Positions 29,211-37,913 of a stretch of DNA of 64,000 nt are shown here, piece after piece. The notes under the pieces were generated by a model. The model was given only the letters and a program-made list of their open reading frames with translations, was not told the origin of the DNA and searched no databases. The translations under genes and the position numbers were made by a program. Numbering within the stretch: position 1 is the stretch's first letter; each line of letters starts with the position of its first letter. The stretch is from JBBARC01 sp040400005 (GTDB lineage: Bacteria > Pseudomonadota > Alphaproteobacteria > Acetobacterales > Acetobacteraceae), in assembly GCA_040400005.1 (NCBI GenBank), contig JBBARC010000001.1:1-64000 (forward strand), read 5' to 3'.

Positions 29211-32200
29211 ATGGCGCGGGTAAAGAAGGGCGCTGGCACCGCGGCTTTGCCGGCCCTGCCGGGGGCGCCGCGGCGGGTGATTTTTACCATTGTTTCAGCC
29301 AATTATATTGGCTTTGCGGCGACCTTGATGCAGTCTGTGCGGGCGCATCACCCGGAGGCTGCGCGCTACATTATATTATCTGATGCGATGCGGGATTTTG
29401 CTGACATCGATCTGGCGGCCGAGCTGCTGGGCTGCGAGAATTTGGGCATTGATCTGCTGGATAACATGAAGTTTTGGTACACGGTGATTGAGTTCAACAC
29501 CGCGGTAAAACCTAATGCGTTCCGCTATTTTATGGATGGCGGGCAGGCCGACCAGATTGTTTATATCGACCCGGATATTTTGCTGTTTTCGCCGCTGGAT
29601 GATGTGTTTGGTGGATTGGTTGACCATTCCATTGTGTTGACGCCGCACATGATGGTGCCGTTGCAGGATGGCAAGCAGCCTGACGACCTGAGCATTATGA
29701 AATCGGGTATTTATAATTTGGGTTTTTTGGCGATTGCCAATAATGCCGATGCCCGCGGGTTGATTGATTGGTGGGCGGACCGCTGCTTTGCTACCTGCCG
29801 GGTGGATATCCCTGGCAACATGTTTACCGATCAGCGCTGGATGGATATGGCGCCGGTGCTGGTGGCAAAGCCGCTGATTTTGCGCCACCCTGGCTACAAT
29901 GTGGCTTACTGGAATTTGCCGCATCGCGCTGTAATCTGTGATACCGGCGGCGTGTGGCGGGTTAATGGGCAGGCGCTGAAATTTTTTCATTTTTCCGGGA
30001 TTAAGCCGGATGACCCGACGCAGTTTTCAAAACATCAGAATCGCTACACCATAGATAATTTAGGCGAGGTTGCCATTTTGTGTGGCGAGTATCGCGAAAA
30101 GGTGCTGGCTAATCATTGGGCGCGCTATGCCAAAACGCCTTACGCTTTTGCCAATTTTGCCGATGGGCGGGTGATTGATGAACCGATGCGGCATTGGGTG
30201 GCACGCGCGGTGAGTGCCGGTGTGCTGGATGCGCGGGGGGCTTTGCAGATTGGGTCTGACTTTTTTGATTCGCCGGAAGATGCGTTGACCGATCAGGGCA
30301 TTTTTATGACGCGGTTTATGTATCAATTTTGGTTGGACCGTGCCGATTTGATGGCGGCGTTTGATGCGCGCACCAAGGCCGGTGCCGAGAATTATACCAA
30401 ATGGTTTTTGAGCGGCGATGCGGCGCGCCAGGGGGTGGGGGCTGCCAATGTGGAGGCGGCGCGGCGATTGACTGCTGGCGGTGATACGGCGGTGGAGGTT
30501 GTGGACATTAGCCGCGAACCGCCGTGGGTAAGCTTGGCGTGCCAGGCGTGGCCAGGGGCTGCCCGCGATGCCGGGCAGTTTGTTAACGGTGACATTGACC
30601 TTTCGCTGGGTTTGGCGGGCGTTGTGCTTATTCCGCGGGCGGTGGCGCTGGTCTGGGAACGGCGGGTGGATTTGCAGGCGCATTTTCCGTTGCGTGATGC
30701 GGCTAATATAAAGCAGTTTTTTAACTGGGCAATGACCAGCGGGTTGCGCGAAGGGGCGGTGAGTGGGGCCGATTTTTCGGTGGATTTTGTTGCGTGGTTT
30801 AGCAAGATATCTGTGCTGAGCGACCATTATGGTGATGTGCCGATCACCGAAGGCATGGTGATGGTGCACCCCGGCGGCATTGGCCAGGTGGCGGATCGGT
30901 GGCGGCGCTTTCCGGTGGAGCGGGTTAGCCGGCTTTCGCATGGGTTGTGGTTTGCTTATATGGCACCGGGCCTGTTCGGCTGGCCGGCGGCGCTGACCGC
31001 GCCGGTGCGCCGGTATTTTTTAAAGCCGGCCGAGATTACCATCGATGGGCTACGGCTGAGCCTTGGCATGATGGCGCTGTGGGAATTGCGCAGTGATGTG
31101 CAGCAGAGTTTTCCGCTATCGGACCCGCGCACGGCGTGGCGGTTTTTGCGCTGGTGCGCGCTGCATGCCAGCCGGGAATATCATGTGACGCTGGCAGATT
31201 TGCATTCAGGATTTGAAGCGTTTCTCGATGGCGCTTCGCCGCGGGTGGCGGGCTTAAGCCAGATACAAGAGATGATCCATGATATGCGCGCCGATTTGCG
31301 GGCGAAATACGATGTGACCAGTGCTGCCGGGGTTGCCGGTTATCTGGCGTGGTGCGCTGGCAATTTACAAACGGCGTTAGGCAAAACCGGGCTGGTTGCG
31401 GCGCGCGCACAACCGCGCACAGACGCTGCGGTGCCGGTGGTGGTTGATGTGGCGGTGGTGTTGTCGGGCCAGTATTCCACCCCATCGGGGCGCGGGGAAG
31501 ACGTGCGCGGCACGGCAGAGGCGTTAGAGGCGGTTGGTTTTACCGATTACGCCATTGTTGATTTAATTGAAAAGACCTTGCACCACCGCGATGGCACGTT
31601 GATGGCGCCGGGCATTATTTTGCGCGCGCAGCACAATATTGTGCACATGAATGCTGATACGGCGGAGCAGGATTGGCGCAAGCTGCGCGATTTGCGGGTT
31701 GAAGCGGCACGGGTGATTGGTTTTTGGGCGTGGGAGCTGGATCGGCTGCCATCTTACTGGCGCTATGCCTATTCGTTTTTCGATGAAATTTGGGCGGCAA
31801 CCCATTTTGCCATGGGAGCGTTTTTGCACGAAAGCCTGCGGCCGGTGCGGTTTATGCCGATGGTGGTAACGGCGCCTGAAACTGATGGGGCGCTGGGGCG
31901 GGCGGCGTTGGGGCTGGCGGCCGATGAGACGGTGTTTTTGTTCATGTTCGATTTCCGTTCGTACCTGGCACGCAAAAACCCCGAGGCGGTGATCGATGCA
32001 TTTACGGTTGCCTTCCCTAAAGGCGATGAGCGAGTGCGGCTGGTGATTAAAACCCAAGGTGGGGCCGAAATGCCCGAGCGCATGGCGGGGTTACGGGCGC
32101 GCGCCAAGGACACACGGATTGATTTTCGCGATGTTAACCTATCGCGGGTGGAGCTGATGACTTTGCTGACCAGCATGGATGCGTTTGTATCCCTGCATCG

Positions 32201-32615
32201 GTCAGAAGGGTTTGGCCGCGGGCCGGCGGAGGCGATGTTGTTGGGCAAGGTGGCGATCGTGACCGATTATTCCGGCACCACGGATTTTGCCACTGCGGCG
32301 TGCGCGTTGCTGGTGGACTACACGCTAGTTGCTGTGGACCCTGCTGAGTACACCGGGGTTGAGGGGCAGGCTTGGGCGGATGCCAATGTGCAGACGGCGG
32401 CTAGGCACATGCGTTGGGTTGCGAAAAACCCCAAGCGGGCACAGGCGCTGGGGGAAAAGGCGCGGGCACGGATTATGGCTTTGTATAACCCGGCCGCGAT
32501 TGGGGCTGCGGTGTTGCAGGCGATAGATATCGATAGGCCGAACCAAACGACACGCCCCGCCCACGGCGACGATGTGGAGTATAGTTCTATGACGAAGAAG
32601 TTGATAGCGCCTTGA
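29211..32615 (+). CDS. Bifunctional glycosyltransferase (GT-A-like plus GT4-like)
   Basis: A 1134-residue protein with two transferase domains. Residues about 20-300 look like a GT-A sugar-nucleotide fold: FTIVSANYIGFAATLMQSV, a DxD-type motif in QIVYIDPDILLFSPLDD (about 115-130) and a late FFHFSGIKPDDP. Residues about 745-1110 look like GT4: LSGQYSTPSGRGEDVRG, and the EX7E donor-binding motif in SLHRSEGFGRGPAEAMLLG. Between them lie three repeats of the pattern W-x-x-R-x-D-(L/V)...F...W (FWLDRADLMAAF, VWERRVDLQAHFPL, LWELRSDVQQSFPL). Probably adds sugars to a surface polysaccharide. No membrane segment is evident. Its TGA overlaps the next gene's TTG start. Confidence 0.82.
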   Translation: MARVKKGAGTAALPALPGAPRRVIFTIVSANYIGFAATLMQSVRAHHPEAARYIILSDAMRDFADIDLAAELLGCENLGIDLLDNMKFWYTVIEFNTAVKPNAFRYFMDGGQADQIVYIDPDILLFSPLDDVFGGLVDHSIVLTPHMMVPLQDGKQPDDLSIMKSGIYNLGFLAIANNADARGLIDWWADRCFATCRVDIPGNMFTDQRWMDMAPVLVAKPLILRHPGYNVAYWNLPHRAVICDTGGVWRVNGQALKFFHFSGIKPDDPTQFSKHQNRYTIDNLGEVAILCGEYREKVLANHWARYAKTPYAFANFADGRVIDEPMRHWVARAVSAGVLDARGALQIGSDFFDSPEDALTDQGIFMTRFMYQFWLDRADLMAAFDARTKAGAENYTKWFLSGDAARQGVGAANVEAARRLTAGGDTAVEVVDISREPPWVSLACQAWPGAARDAGQFVNGDIDLSLGLAGVVLIPRAVALVWERRVDLQAHFPLRDAANIKQFFNWAMTSGLREGAVSGADFSVDFVAWFSKISVLSDHYGDVPITEGMVMVHPGGIGQVADRWRRFPVERVSRLSHGLWFAYMAPGLFGWPAALTAPVRRYFLKPAEITIDGLRLSLGMMALWELRSDVQQSFPLSDPRTAWRFLRWCALHASREYHVTLADLHSGFEAFLDGASPRVAGLSQIQEMIHDMRADLRAKYDVTSAAGVAGYLAWCAGNLQTALGKTGLVAARAQPRTDAAVPVVVDVAVVLSGQYSTPSGRGEDVRGTAEALEAVGFTDYAIVDLIEKTLHHRDGTLMAPGIILRAQHNIVHMNADTAEQDWRKLRDLRVEAARVIGFWAWELDRLPSYWRYAYSFFDEIWAATHFAMGAFLHESLRPVRFMPMVVTAPETDGALGRAALGLAADETVFLFMFDFRSYLARKNPEAVIDAFTVAFPKGDERVRLVIKTQGGAEMPERMAGLRARAKDTRIDFRDVNLSRVELMTLLTSMDAFVSLHRSEGFGRGPAEAMLLGKVAIVTDYSGTTDFATAACALLVDYTLVAVDPAEYTGVEGQAWADANVQTAARHMRWVAKNPKRAQALGEKARARIMALYNPAAIGAAVLQAIDIDRPNQTTRPAHGDDVEYSSMTKKLIAP

Positions 32616-34495
32616 GTTTTTCCATCAACGAACCACCCATTCTGTTTATCCATATCCCCAAGACCGCCGGCACCACGGTGCGTAATGTGCTTGAATACGG
32701 ATTTCGCGAGAACGAGGTTCTGCGTATCGAAGACCCGGCGACGATACCGGTTACCGGCATCGCGCAAAATCTGCGATTTGTTAGCGGCCATGTGCCGCCC
32801 TGGTATCAACAGTTTTTTGCGACTGCACCGACGATTATTACCGTGCTGCGCAATCCGCTGGCGCGCATTGCGTCGGCGTACGGATTTTTTCGCAGCCTGA
32901 AGGTTGATGACGCGTTTCTGGACACCCACCCTGAGGTCAGGCTGGCGCTGTCGCTGTCGTTTGAAGATTTCGCGCTGTGTACCGAGCCGGCTCTGCATGG
33001 CGAAGTCAATAACTATCAGACGCAATTCCTGGGTAATACCAAACAACGCCACCGTTTCCACAATGAGCAGGTGTTTGCGCAAGCCAAGGAAACCCTTTTG
33101 GCGGCGCGGTGGTTTGGCCTGGTTGAACACATGGCACCGTCAATTGCGCTGCTGGCGCGTGCCTTTAATTTGCCGCCACAAACGTCGGCGGTTCGGGTGA
33201 ATGCCACGCCTAGCGACTCCAAACCCAGCGAATTGTCGACAGCGGCCCGTAGCCGCGTGTTTGCCAATAACGCTTACGATCTTGAACTCTACCGTTTTGC
33301 CGAAAATCTGTTGGCGCAACGCGTACGTGATGCGGCGCGCACGATCTCACTGTGGCGCAAACCGTATGAGGCAGCCCCAACGTCGCAATTCGGGCGCCGT
33401 AAGCAGTTGGATTTCGCCGATGGCATTATCGGTACCGGTTGGTGGCCGCGGGAAACCAATGGGTTTTCCTGGGGCTATGCTTTCCGCCATGCGATTGCCC
33501 GGGTTTATGCTTGGTGGCCGGGGCACGATCACCAGATCATGGTGGTTGCTATTCCGAACGTACAGAAAACATTTTTGCTCAGTGACCTGAAAATCGCTAT
33601 CAATGGCTCCATCCTAAGGTCGCTGATTGTTGCCGGGTTGCGTGGCCATTACGCGGTGCTGCGCGTGCCGCCATCCTTGATGAGCACTGACACGCTGACG
33701 GAAATCGCTTTTGTTTCGTGCGTCCCTGACGGGCTGGACGACACGATTGATTTTACCCACACGGCGCAGACATCTTTTGCCATACGCGACATAAGCTGGC
33801 TTGTTGCGAATGCCGATGACATGGCCCCGGCCGGCGCTTTTACCCAGGCGCTGGCCGCCCGTGGAATTAACAAACACTCGCGGGAGCGGATCGTTGACCT
33901 GCTGGCAGCGGTGCCAATTGTGCTGGGCCACGTGCCGGCTGTTTCAGATAAGGAGGATTTAGTCTGTGATACATTTGTCTATAAAGCACCCGACGAACGC
34001 CGGGCAGCGGTCGTGAACGAAACCCAAACCTATCTTCCGCCAGTGCCGCTGGTACTGCACGGGCTGGGCATTGATGCAGCAGCGCTCGATCAGGACAAAG
34101 TCGTCGTTTCGGCGTGCTACCTTACCTTCCTGCTGAATCGCTTGACCAAAGCCGCGCCCGTGGATGAGGGTTTTTACACCAAGCTTTATCCCGATGTGCA
34201 CGCGGCGTTACAGGCCGGTGCAATCGCAACGGCGGCCAACCATTTTACCAGTTCGGGTGCCGCCGAATGCCGCCTGGGCGCACCGGTTGGGTTCGACCCG
34301 GTATTTTACTACGATCATTACAAAGATCTCGCGGCGCGCTTTGCGGCCGATGATCACGACGCGTTGTGGCGGCACTACTATTCGCAAGGGTATCGCGAAG
34401 GCCGCGCCGCCAATGCAGCCCAATTGGCCGAGGCCCAAGCATGGCGGGCGGGAATCGACCCTGCCGCGCCATCGCCGCATGTAAAAACTAGCTGA
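32612..34495 (+). CDS. Sulfotransferase-family protein with C-terminal WY/EGR repeat domain
   Basis: The first ~270 of 627 residues form a sulfotransferase domain: the PAPS 5'-phosphosulfate loop FIHIPKTAGTTV at about 13-24 and the 3'-phosphate motif VLRNPLARIASAYGF. A middle region of unknown type follows (DFADGIIGTGWWPRETNG onward, perhaps beta-rich). Residues about 460-610 repeat the domain of the gene at 28638. It may sulfate the glycan made by the upstream transferase. The TTG start overlaps the previous stop (TTGA), which decides the start and implies coupling. The 3' end overlaps the opposite-strand lipoprotein gene by 8 bases. Confidence 0.82.
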   Translation: MSFSINEPPILFIHIPKTAGTTVRNVLEYGFRENEVLRIEDPATIPVTGIAQNLRFVSGHVPPWYQQFFATAPTIITVLRNPLARIASAYGFFRSLKVDDAFLDTHPEVRLALSLSFEDFALCTEPALHGEVNNYQTQFLGNTKQRHRFHNEQVFAQAKETLLAARWFGLVEHMAPSIALLARAFNLPPQTSAVRVNATPSDSKPSELSTAARSRVFANNAYDLELYRFAENLLAQRVRDAARTISLWRKPYEAAPTSQFGRRKQLDFADGIIGTGWWPRETNGFSWGYAFRHAIARVYAWWPGHDHQIMVVAIPNVQKTFLLSDLKIAINGSILRSLIVAGLRGHYAVLRVPPSLMSTDTLTEIAFVSCVPDGLDDTIDFTHTAQTSFAIRDISWLVANADDMAPAGAFTQALAARGINKHSRERIVDLLAAVPIVLGHVPAVSDKEDLVCDTFVYKAPDERRAAVVNETQTYLPPVPLVLHGLGIDAAALDQDKVVVSACYLTFLLNRLTKAAPVDEGFYTKLYPDVHAALQAGAIATAANHFTSSGAAECRLGAPVGFDPVFYYDHYKDLAARFAADDHDALWRHYYSQGYREGRAANAAQLAEAQAWRAGIDPAAPSPHVKTS

Positions 34496-34931
34496 CGGTA
34501 ACGCTGACCCGCAGCGTGGTGTACCCAGGTTTGCCGGCCATCTTCAGGTGCACAACAAAACTATCCGTGCCGGCAAAGCCCGCGTTGGGCGCGTATTCCA
34601 CGCTGGTTTTGCCATCGTATTTCCACACTGCGGCCTGGCCGTGGCGGGCCTGCGCCGGCAACAAGGGCGCATCAAACGGCTGGCCGGCGGCATTGGTAAG
34701 CCGGGCCGCGCAATAGCCGCCATCATTGGCCATGGTGATAGCGACCGACGCACTGCCGCCGTCGGTCACGGTAAAGGGGGCGACGTGGCAGACGCTGGCC
34801 AAAGGCGGGCCGACATGCGGGGGCATAACGCGCGGTGCAACCGCCTGGGGTTTCGGGCCCTCGGCGCAACCGGCAAGGATTGCGACCCCTACCAAACCCA
34901 CTACTAACTGCGGTATCCGCACGAGACGCAC
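34488..34931 (-). CDS. Putative lipoprotein with beta-sandwich-like domain
   Basis: The 147 residues start with a lipoprotein signal (VVGLVGVAILAGC, lipobox LAGC, Cys22). The mature part has a Pro-rich stretch then TVTDGGSASVAITMANDGGYCAARL and a C-terminal YAPNAGFAGTDSFVVHLKMAG, resembling cadherin-like or Ig-like extracellular beta repeats. Function unknown. It should be anchored in the envelope, fitting the neighbouring surface-glycan genes. Tail-to-tail overlap with the sulfotransferase is 8 bases. Confidence 0.75.
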   Translation of the reverse strand: MRLVRIPQLVVGLVGVAILAGCAEGPKPQAVAPRVMPPHVGPPLASVCHVAPFTVTDGGSASVAITMANDGGYCAARLTNAAGQPFDAPLLPAQARHGQAAVWKYDGKTSVEYAPNAGFAGTDSFVVHLKMAGKPGYTTLRVSVTVS

Positions 34932-35077
34932 TCCCCAAAAACCAAAAACAAACGCGGCGTTCGCCTTACCCCCTAACCCCGTGTTGGGCCAATAGCCCGC
35001 ATAAAACTAAAGCCGGTTGCGCAGGCAACGCCGCACTCTGGTATAGAGGCGCAAATCACCGTTCGGAGTTTGCCGCC

Positions 35078-35596
35078 ATGCGCGCCCGCGCTATTTTTTC
35101 CTTGGCCCTATGCCTTACCATTGTCACTGCAGCGGGAGCGCATGCAGCGCCTGGCTGCGTATCCGGCCCGGAACGGGATGCGCTGGAAATTAAAAAGCTG
35201 AGCAGCGAGCTGATGGTAACATCAGAGGCGTGCCAGGTAACTGACCGGTATAACGCGTATATGCACCGCTACCAGGGGGCGCTGACCAGTAATGAGGCCG
35301 TGCTGGGCGGCTATTTTAAACGCGCTTATGGCCGCGGGTATCAGAAAAACTACGACGATTTCACCACGGACCTGGCCAATGTGCAGATGCAGCAGGGGCT
35401 GAAATCGGGCACCGCGTTTTGCGGGCTGCTGGCGGAAGCGTTTGACGAGGTGATGGTGCTGGATGGGCCGGGTGAGCTTGCCGATTTTGCCCGTAGCAAG
35501 CCGCTGGTGATGCCGGCGAGCATTGCCGATTGCGGGGCAACACCTGCCGGCAAGGCACCGGGGCATAAAGGTAAGGGCAAGAAAAAACACGCTTGA
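35078..35596 (+). CDS. Secreted hypothetical protein
   Basis: Not recognised. The 172 residues have a clear signal peptide (AIFSLALCLTIVTAAGAHA) and a mature domain with four Cys (PGCVSGP, SEACQV, TAFCGLL, IADCGAT), which could form two disulfides, plus a Gly/Lys-rich tail GHKGKGKKKHA. ATG 35078 begins the signal peptide. A strong two-way terminator follows between it and glnA. Confidence 0.75.
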   Translation: MRARAIFSLALCLTIVTAAGAHAAPGCVSGPERDALEIKKLSSELMVTSEACQVTDRYNAYMHRYQGALTSNEAVLGGYFKRAYGRGYQKNYDDFTTDLANVQMQQGLKSGTAFCGLLAEAFDEVMVLDGPGELADFARSKPLVMPASIADCGATPAGKAPGHKGKGKKKHA

Positions 35597-35684
35597 GGGC
35601 GGGCGTCGTTAGGGCGGGCCCGAACCGGGATTTGGGTTTGGGCGATGGCGGATATAAGAAATCCGCCCACCAAAAAGCGATATA

Positions 35685-35720
35685 AAAAACCCTGGAAGCT
35701 GCGCTTCCAGGGTTTTCTTT
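35685..35720. terminator. Two-way intrinsic terminator between convergent genes
   Basis: A 14-base stem (AAAACCCTGGAAGC with GCTTCCAGGGTTTT, loop TGC) is followed on the plus strand by CTTTT and on the minus strand by a run ending TTTTTTATAT. It ends transcripts of the secreted protein (plus) and glnA (minus). Confidence 0.92.
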
Positions 35721-35727
35721 TGCGGGC

Positions 35728-37173
35728 TTAGGCTGAGTAGTACATTTCGAATTCGACCGGGTGCGGGGTGTGTTCAAAGCGGAACACTTCGGTCCATTTC
35801 AGTTCAATGTAGCTATCGATCTGGTCTTTGCTGAACACGCCGCCGGCGAGCAAAAATTCGTGATCGCCAGCCAAGGCGCCCAAGGCTTCGCGGAGGGATC
35901 CGCACACGGTGGGGATGTCTTTCAGCTCCTCTGGCGGCAGATCATACAAATCTTTGTCCATCGGGTCGCCGGGGTGGATTTTGTTTTTGATGCCGTCGAG
36001 GCCCGCCATCAGCATGGCGGAGAACGCCAGATAGGGGTTGGCGGTGGGATCGGGGAAGCGCACTTCGACGCGCTTGGCTTTGGGGTTGGTGGCATACGGA
36101 ATGCGGCACGAGGCCGAGCGGTTACGCGCCGAATAGGCCAGCAACACCGGGGCTTCAAAGCCTGGGATCAGGCGCTTGTAGCTGTTGGTGCTGGGGTTGG
36201 TAAACGCGTTCAGGGCTTTGGCGTGTTTAATGATGCCGCCAATGTAGTGCAGGCAGGTTTCCGATAAATCGGCGTAGCCATTGCCGGCGAATAGCGGTTT
36301 GCCGTTTTTCCAGATCGATTGGTGCACGTGCATGCCGCTGCCGTTATCGCCAAAGATTGGTTTTGGCATAAAGGTTGCGGTTTTGCCGTAGCTGTGGGCG
36401 ACGTTGTGCACGCAGTATTTATAGATCTGCATAAAGTCGGCCATTTGGGTGAGCGGGCCGAATTTGGTGCCGAGCTCGTGCTGGCTTTGCGCCACTTCGT
36501 GGTGATGCTTTTCGATCGGCAGGCCCATTTCGCCCATCACCGAGAGCATTTCTGCGCGCAGATCGCTTTCGCTATCCACCGGGGCTACCGGAAAATAGCC
36601 GCCTTTGACGCCGGGGCGGTGGCCCATATTGCCTTCGGGGTAGTCCTTTAACGAGGCCTGGGGGCCTTCCTGGCTATCGAGTTGGTAGATGCCGTAATTG
36701 CCGCCGGTGCCGAATTTGACCGAGTCGAAAATAAAGAACTCAGCTTCTGGGCCAAAAAACGCCGTATCGCCGATGCCGGAGGCTTTGACGTAGGCTTCCG
36801 CTTTTTTGGCGGTGCTGCGCGGGTCGCGCCCATAACTTTGGCCGGTGGAGGGTTCGATAATGTCGCAGAACAGGATCAGGCTGGGTTTGGCCGAAAAGGG
36901 GTCCATCACCGCGCTATCGGGGTCTGGCATCAGGATCATGTCGCTCTCGTTGATCGCTTTCCAGCCGGCGATCGAGGAGCCGTCGAACATAAAGCCATCA
37001 CGAAAGACGTCTTCATCGACGGTGGAGACGTGCTGGGCGGTGTGTTGCCATTTGCCGCGCGGATCGGTGAAGCGCAGATCGACGTATTCGACCGCGTTTT
37101 CACGCAGCAGGTCGAGCACTTTCTGAACGCTGGTGGGTTCGGCGCCGGTAGGGGCGTTAGGTTTTTTCGCCAT
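35728..37173 (-). CDS. glnA: Glutamine synthetase type I
   Basis: GlnA joins ammonia and glutamate using ATP. The 481 residues include the latch-loop region MFDGSSIAGWKAINESD, the glutamate-binding NGSGMHVHQSIW, the ATP motif KPIFGDNGSG and the adenylylation Tyr in KDLYDLPPEE near residue 400, so activity is probably shut off by GlnE. ATG 37173 has GAAGGAAA upstream. It is the second gene of glnB-glnA, with a hairpin element in the 224-base gap. Confidence 0.98.
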   Translation of the reverse strand: MAKKPNAPTGAEPTSVQKVLDLLRENAVEYVDLRFTDPRGKWQHTAQHVSTVDEDVFRDGFMFDGSSIAGWKAINESDMILMPDPDSAVMDPFSAKPSLILFCDIIEPSTGQSYGRDPRSTAKKAEAYVKASGIGDTAFFGPEAEFFIFDSVKFGTGGNYGIYQLDSQEGPQASLKDYPEGNMGHRPGVKGGYFPVAPVDSESDLRAEMLSVMGEMGLPIEKHHHEVAQSQHELGTKFGPLTQMADFMQIYKYCVHNVAHSYGKTATFMPKPIFGDNGSGMHVHQSIWKNGKPLFAGNGYADLSETCLHYIGGIIKHAKALNAFTNPSTNSYKRLIPGFEAPVLLAYSARNRSASCRIPYATNPKAKRVEVRFPDPTANPYLAFSAMLMAGLDGIKNKIHPGDPMDKDLYDLPPEELKDIPTVCGSLREALGALAGDHEFLLAGGVFSKDQIDSYIELKWTEVFRFEHTPHPVEFEMYYSA

Positions 37174-37253
37174 GGTGTTTCCTTCTTTCTGCAAAGAGCC
37201 GCGCCAGGTTTGGGCGGCGGGGTCGATTGGATGAATGCAAACAAAATAAGAAT

Positions 37254-37379
37254 TTTCTTTTTTCTGAAGAAAAAAGAAACAAAAAAGACTTTTTTACGCT
37301 GGTTCGGAGAGCGCGGTGGCAGGGTTGCCCCTGTCCCCGCATGACAAAAGTCTTTTGCTTCTTTTCTTCAGAAAAGAAG
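37254..37379. repeat. Hairpin element, full copy D, between glnB and glnA
   Basis: Both arms present; the core is in the same orientation as copy B (GGTTCGGAGAGCGCGGTGGCAGGG). In the glnB sense, one arm starts 18 bases after the glnB stop and reads as a hairpin with a T-run, so it may reduce read-through from glnB into glnA. Confidence 0.9.
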
Positions 37380-37397
37380 ACCTTTTCTACCCCCTAC

Positions 37398-37736
37398 CTA
37401 AACCGCCTGCGCCCCACGTTCGCCGGTGCGGATGCGGATGACTTCATCGATGGTGGTGACGAAAATTTTGCCGTCGCCGATGCGGCCGGTGCGGGCGGCG
37501 GTGATGATGGCGTCTATCGCGCGATCGACGATGGCATCATCGCAGACCACTTCGATTTTTACTTTGGGGAGGAAGTCGACGACGTATTCGGCGCCGCGGT
37601 AGAGTTCGGTGTGGCCTTTTTGGCGGCCGAAGCCTTTGGCCTCGACCACGGTGATGCCTTGCAGGCCGACTTCGTGGAGGGCTTCTTTGACCTCATCGAG
37701 CTTAAACGGCTTGATCACGGCTTCGATTTTTTTCAA
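37398..37736 (-). CDS. glnB: Nitrogen regulatory protein PII
   Basis: PII senses 2-oxoglutarate, ATP/ADP and glutamine status. The 112 residues have the T-loop with the uridylylation Tyr51 in GHTELYRGAEY, the B-loop TGRIGDGKIFV, and the usual start MKKIEAVIKPFKLDEVKEAL. It lies upstream of glnA as in most alphaproteobacteria. Confidence 0.98.
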   Translation of the reverse strand: MKKIEAVIKPFKLDEVKEALHEVGLQGITVVEAKGFGRQKGHTELYRGAEYVVDFLPKVKIEVVCDDAIVDRAIDAIITAARTGRIGDGKIFVTTIDEVIRIRTGERGAQAV

Positions 37737-37913
37737 TGGATCCTCCTGGCAGGGGCTGGTAGCGGGCTGGTGACGGGCCTTCGGGATGACGCCAAAGTGT
37801 GGCGCAAGATTGCACGCGGCCCGATTGGCGGCAATGTGCAGGGGCGGTCTTTTCGCGGGATGCGGTTTCGCTCACAAGGGTGCTGATTTTTTAGCGATGG
37901 AGCCTGCGCTGCC

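Noticed and set aside
37786..37815. Possible sigma-54 promoter (TGGCGCAAGATTGCA) near glnB
   Set aside because: Spacing between GG and GC is one base short, and it points toward the aminotransferase rather than glnB.
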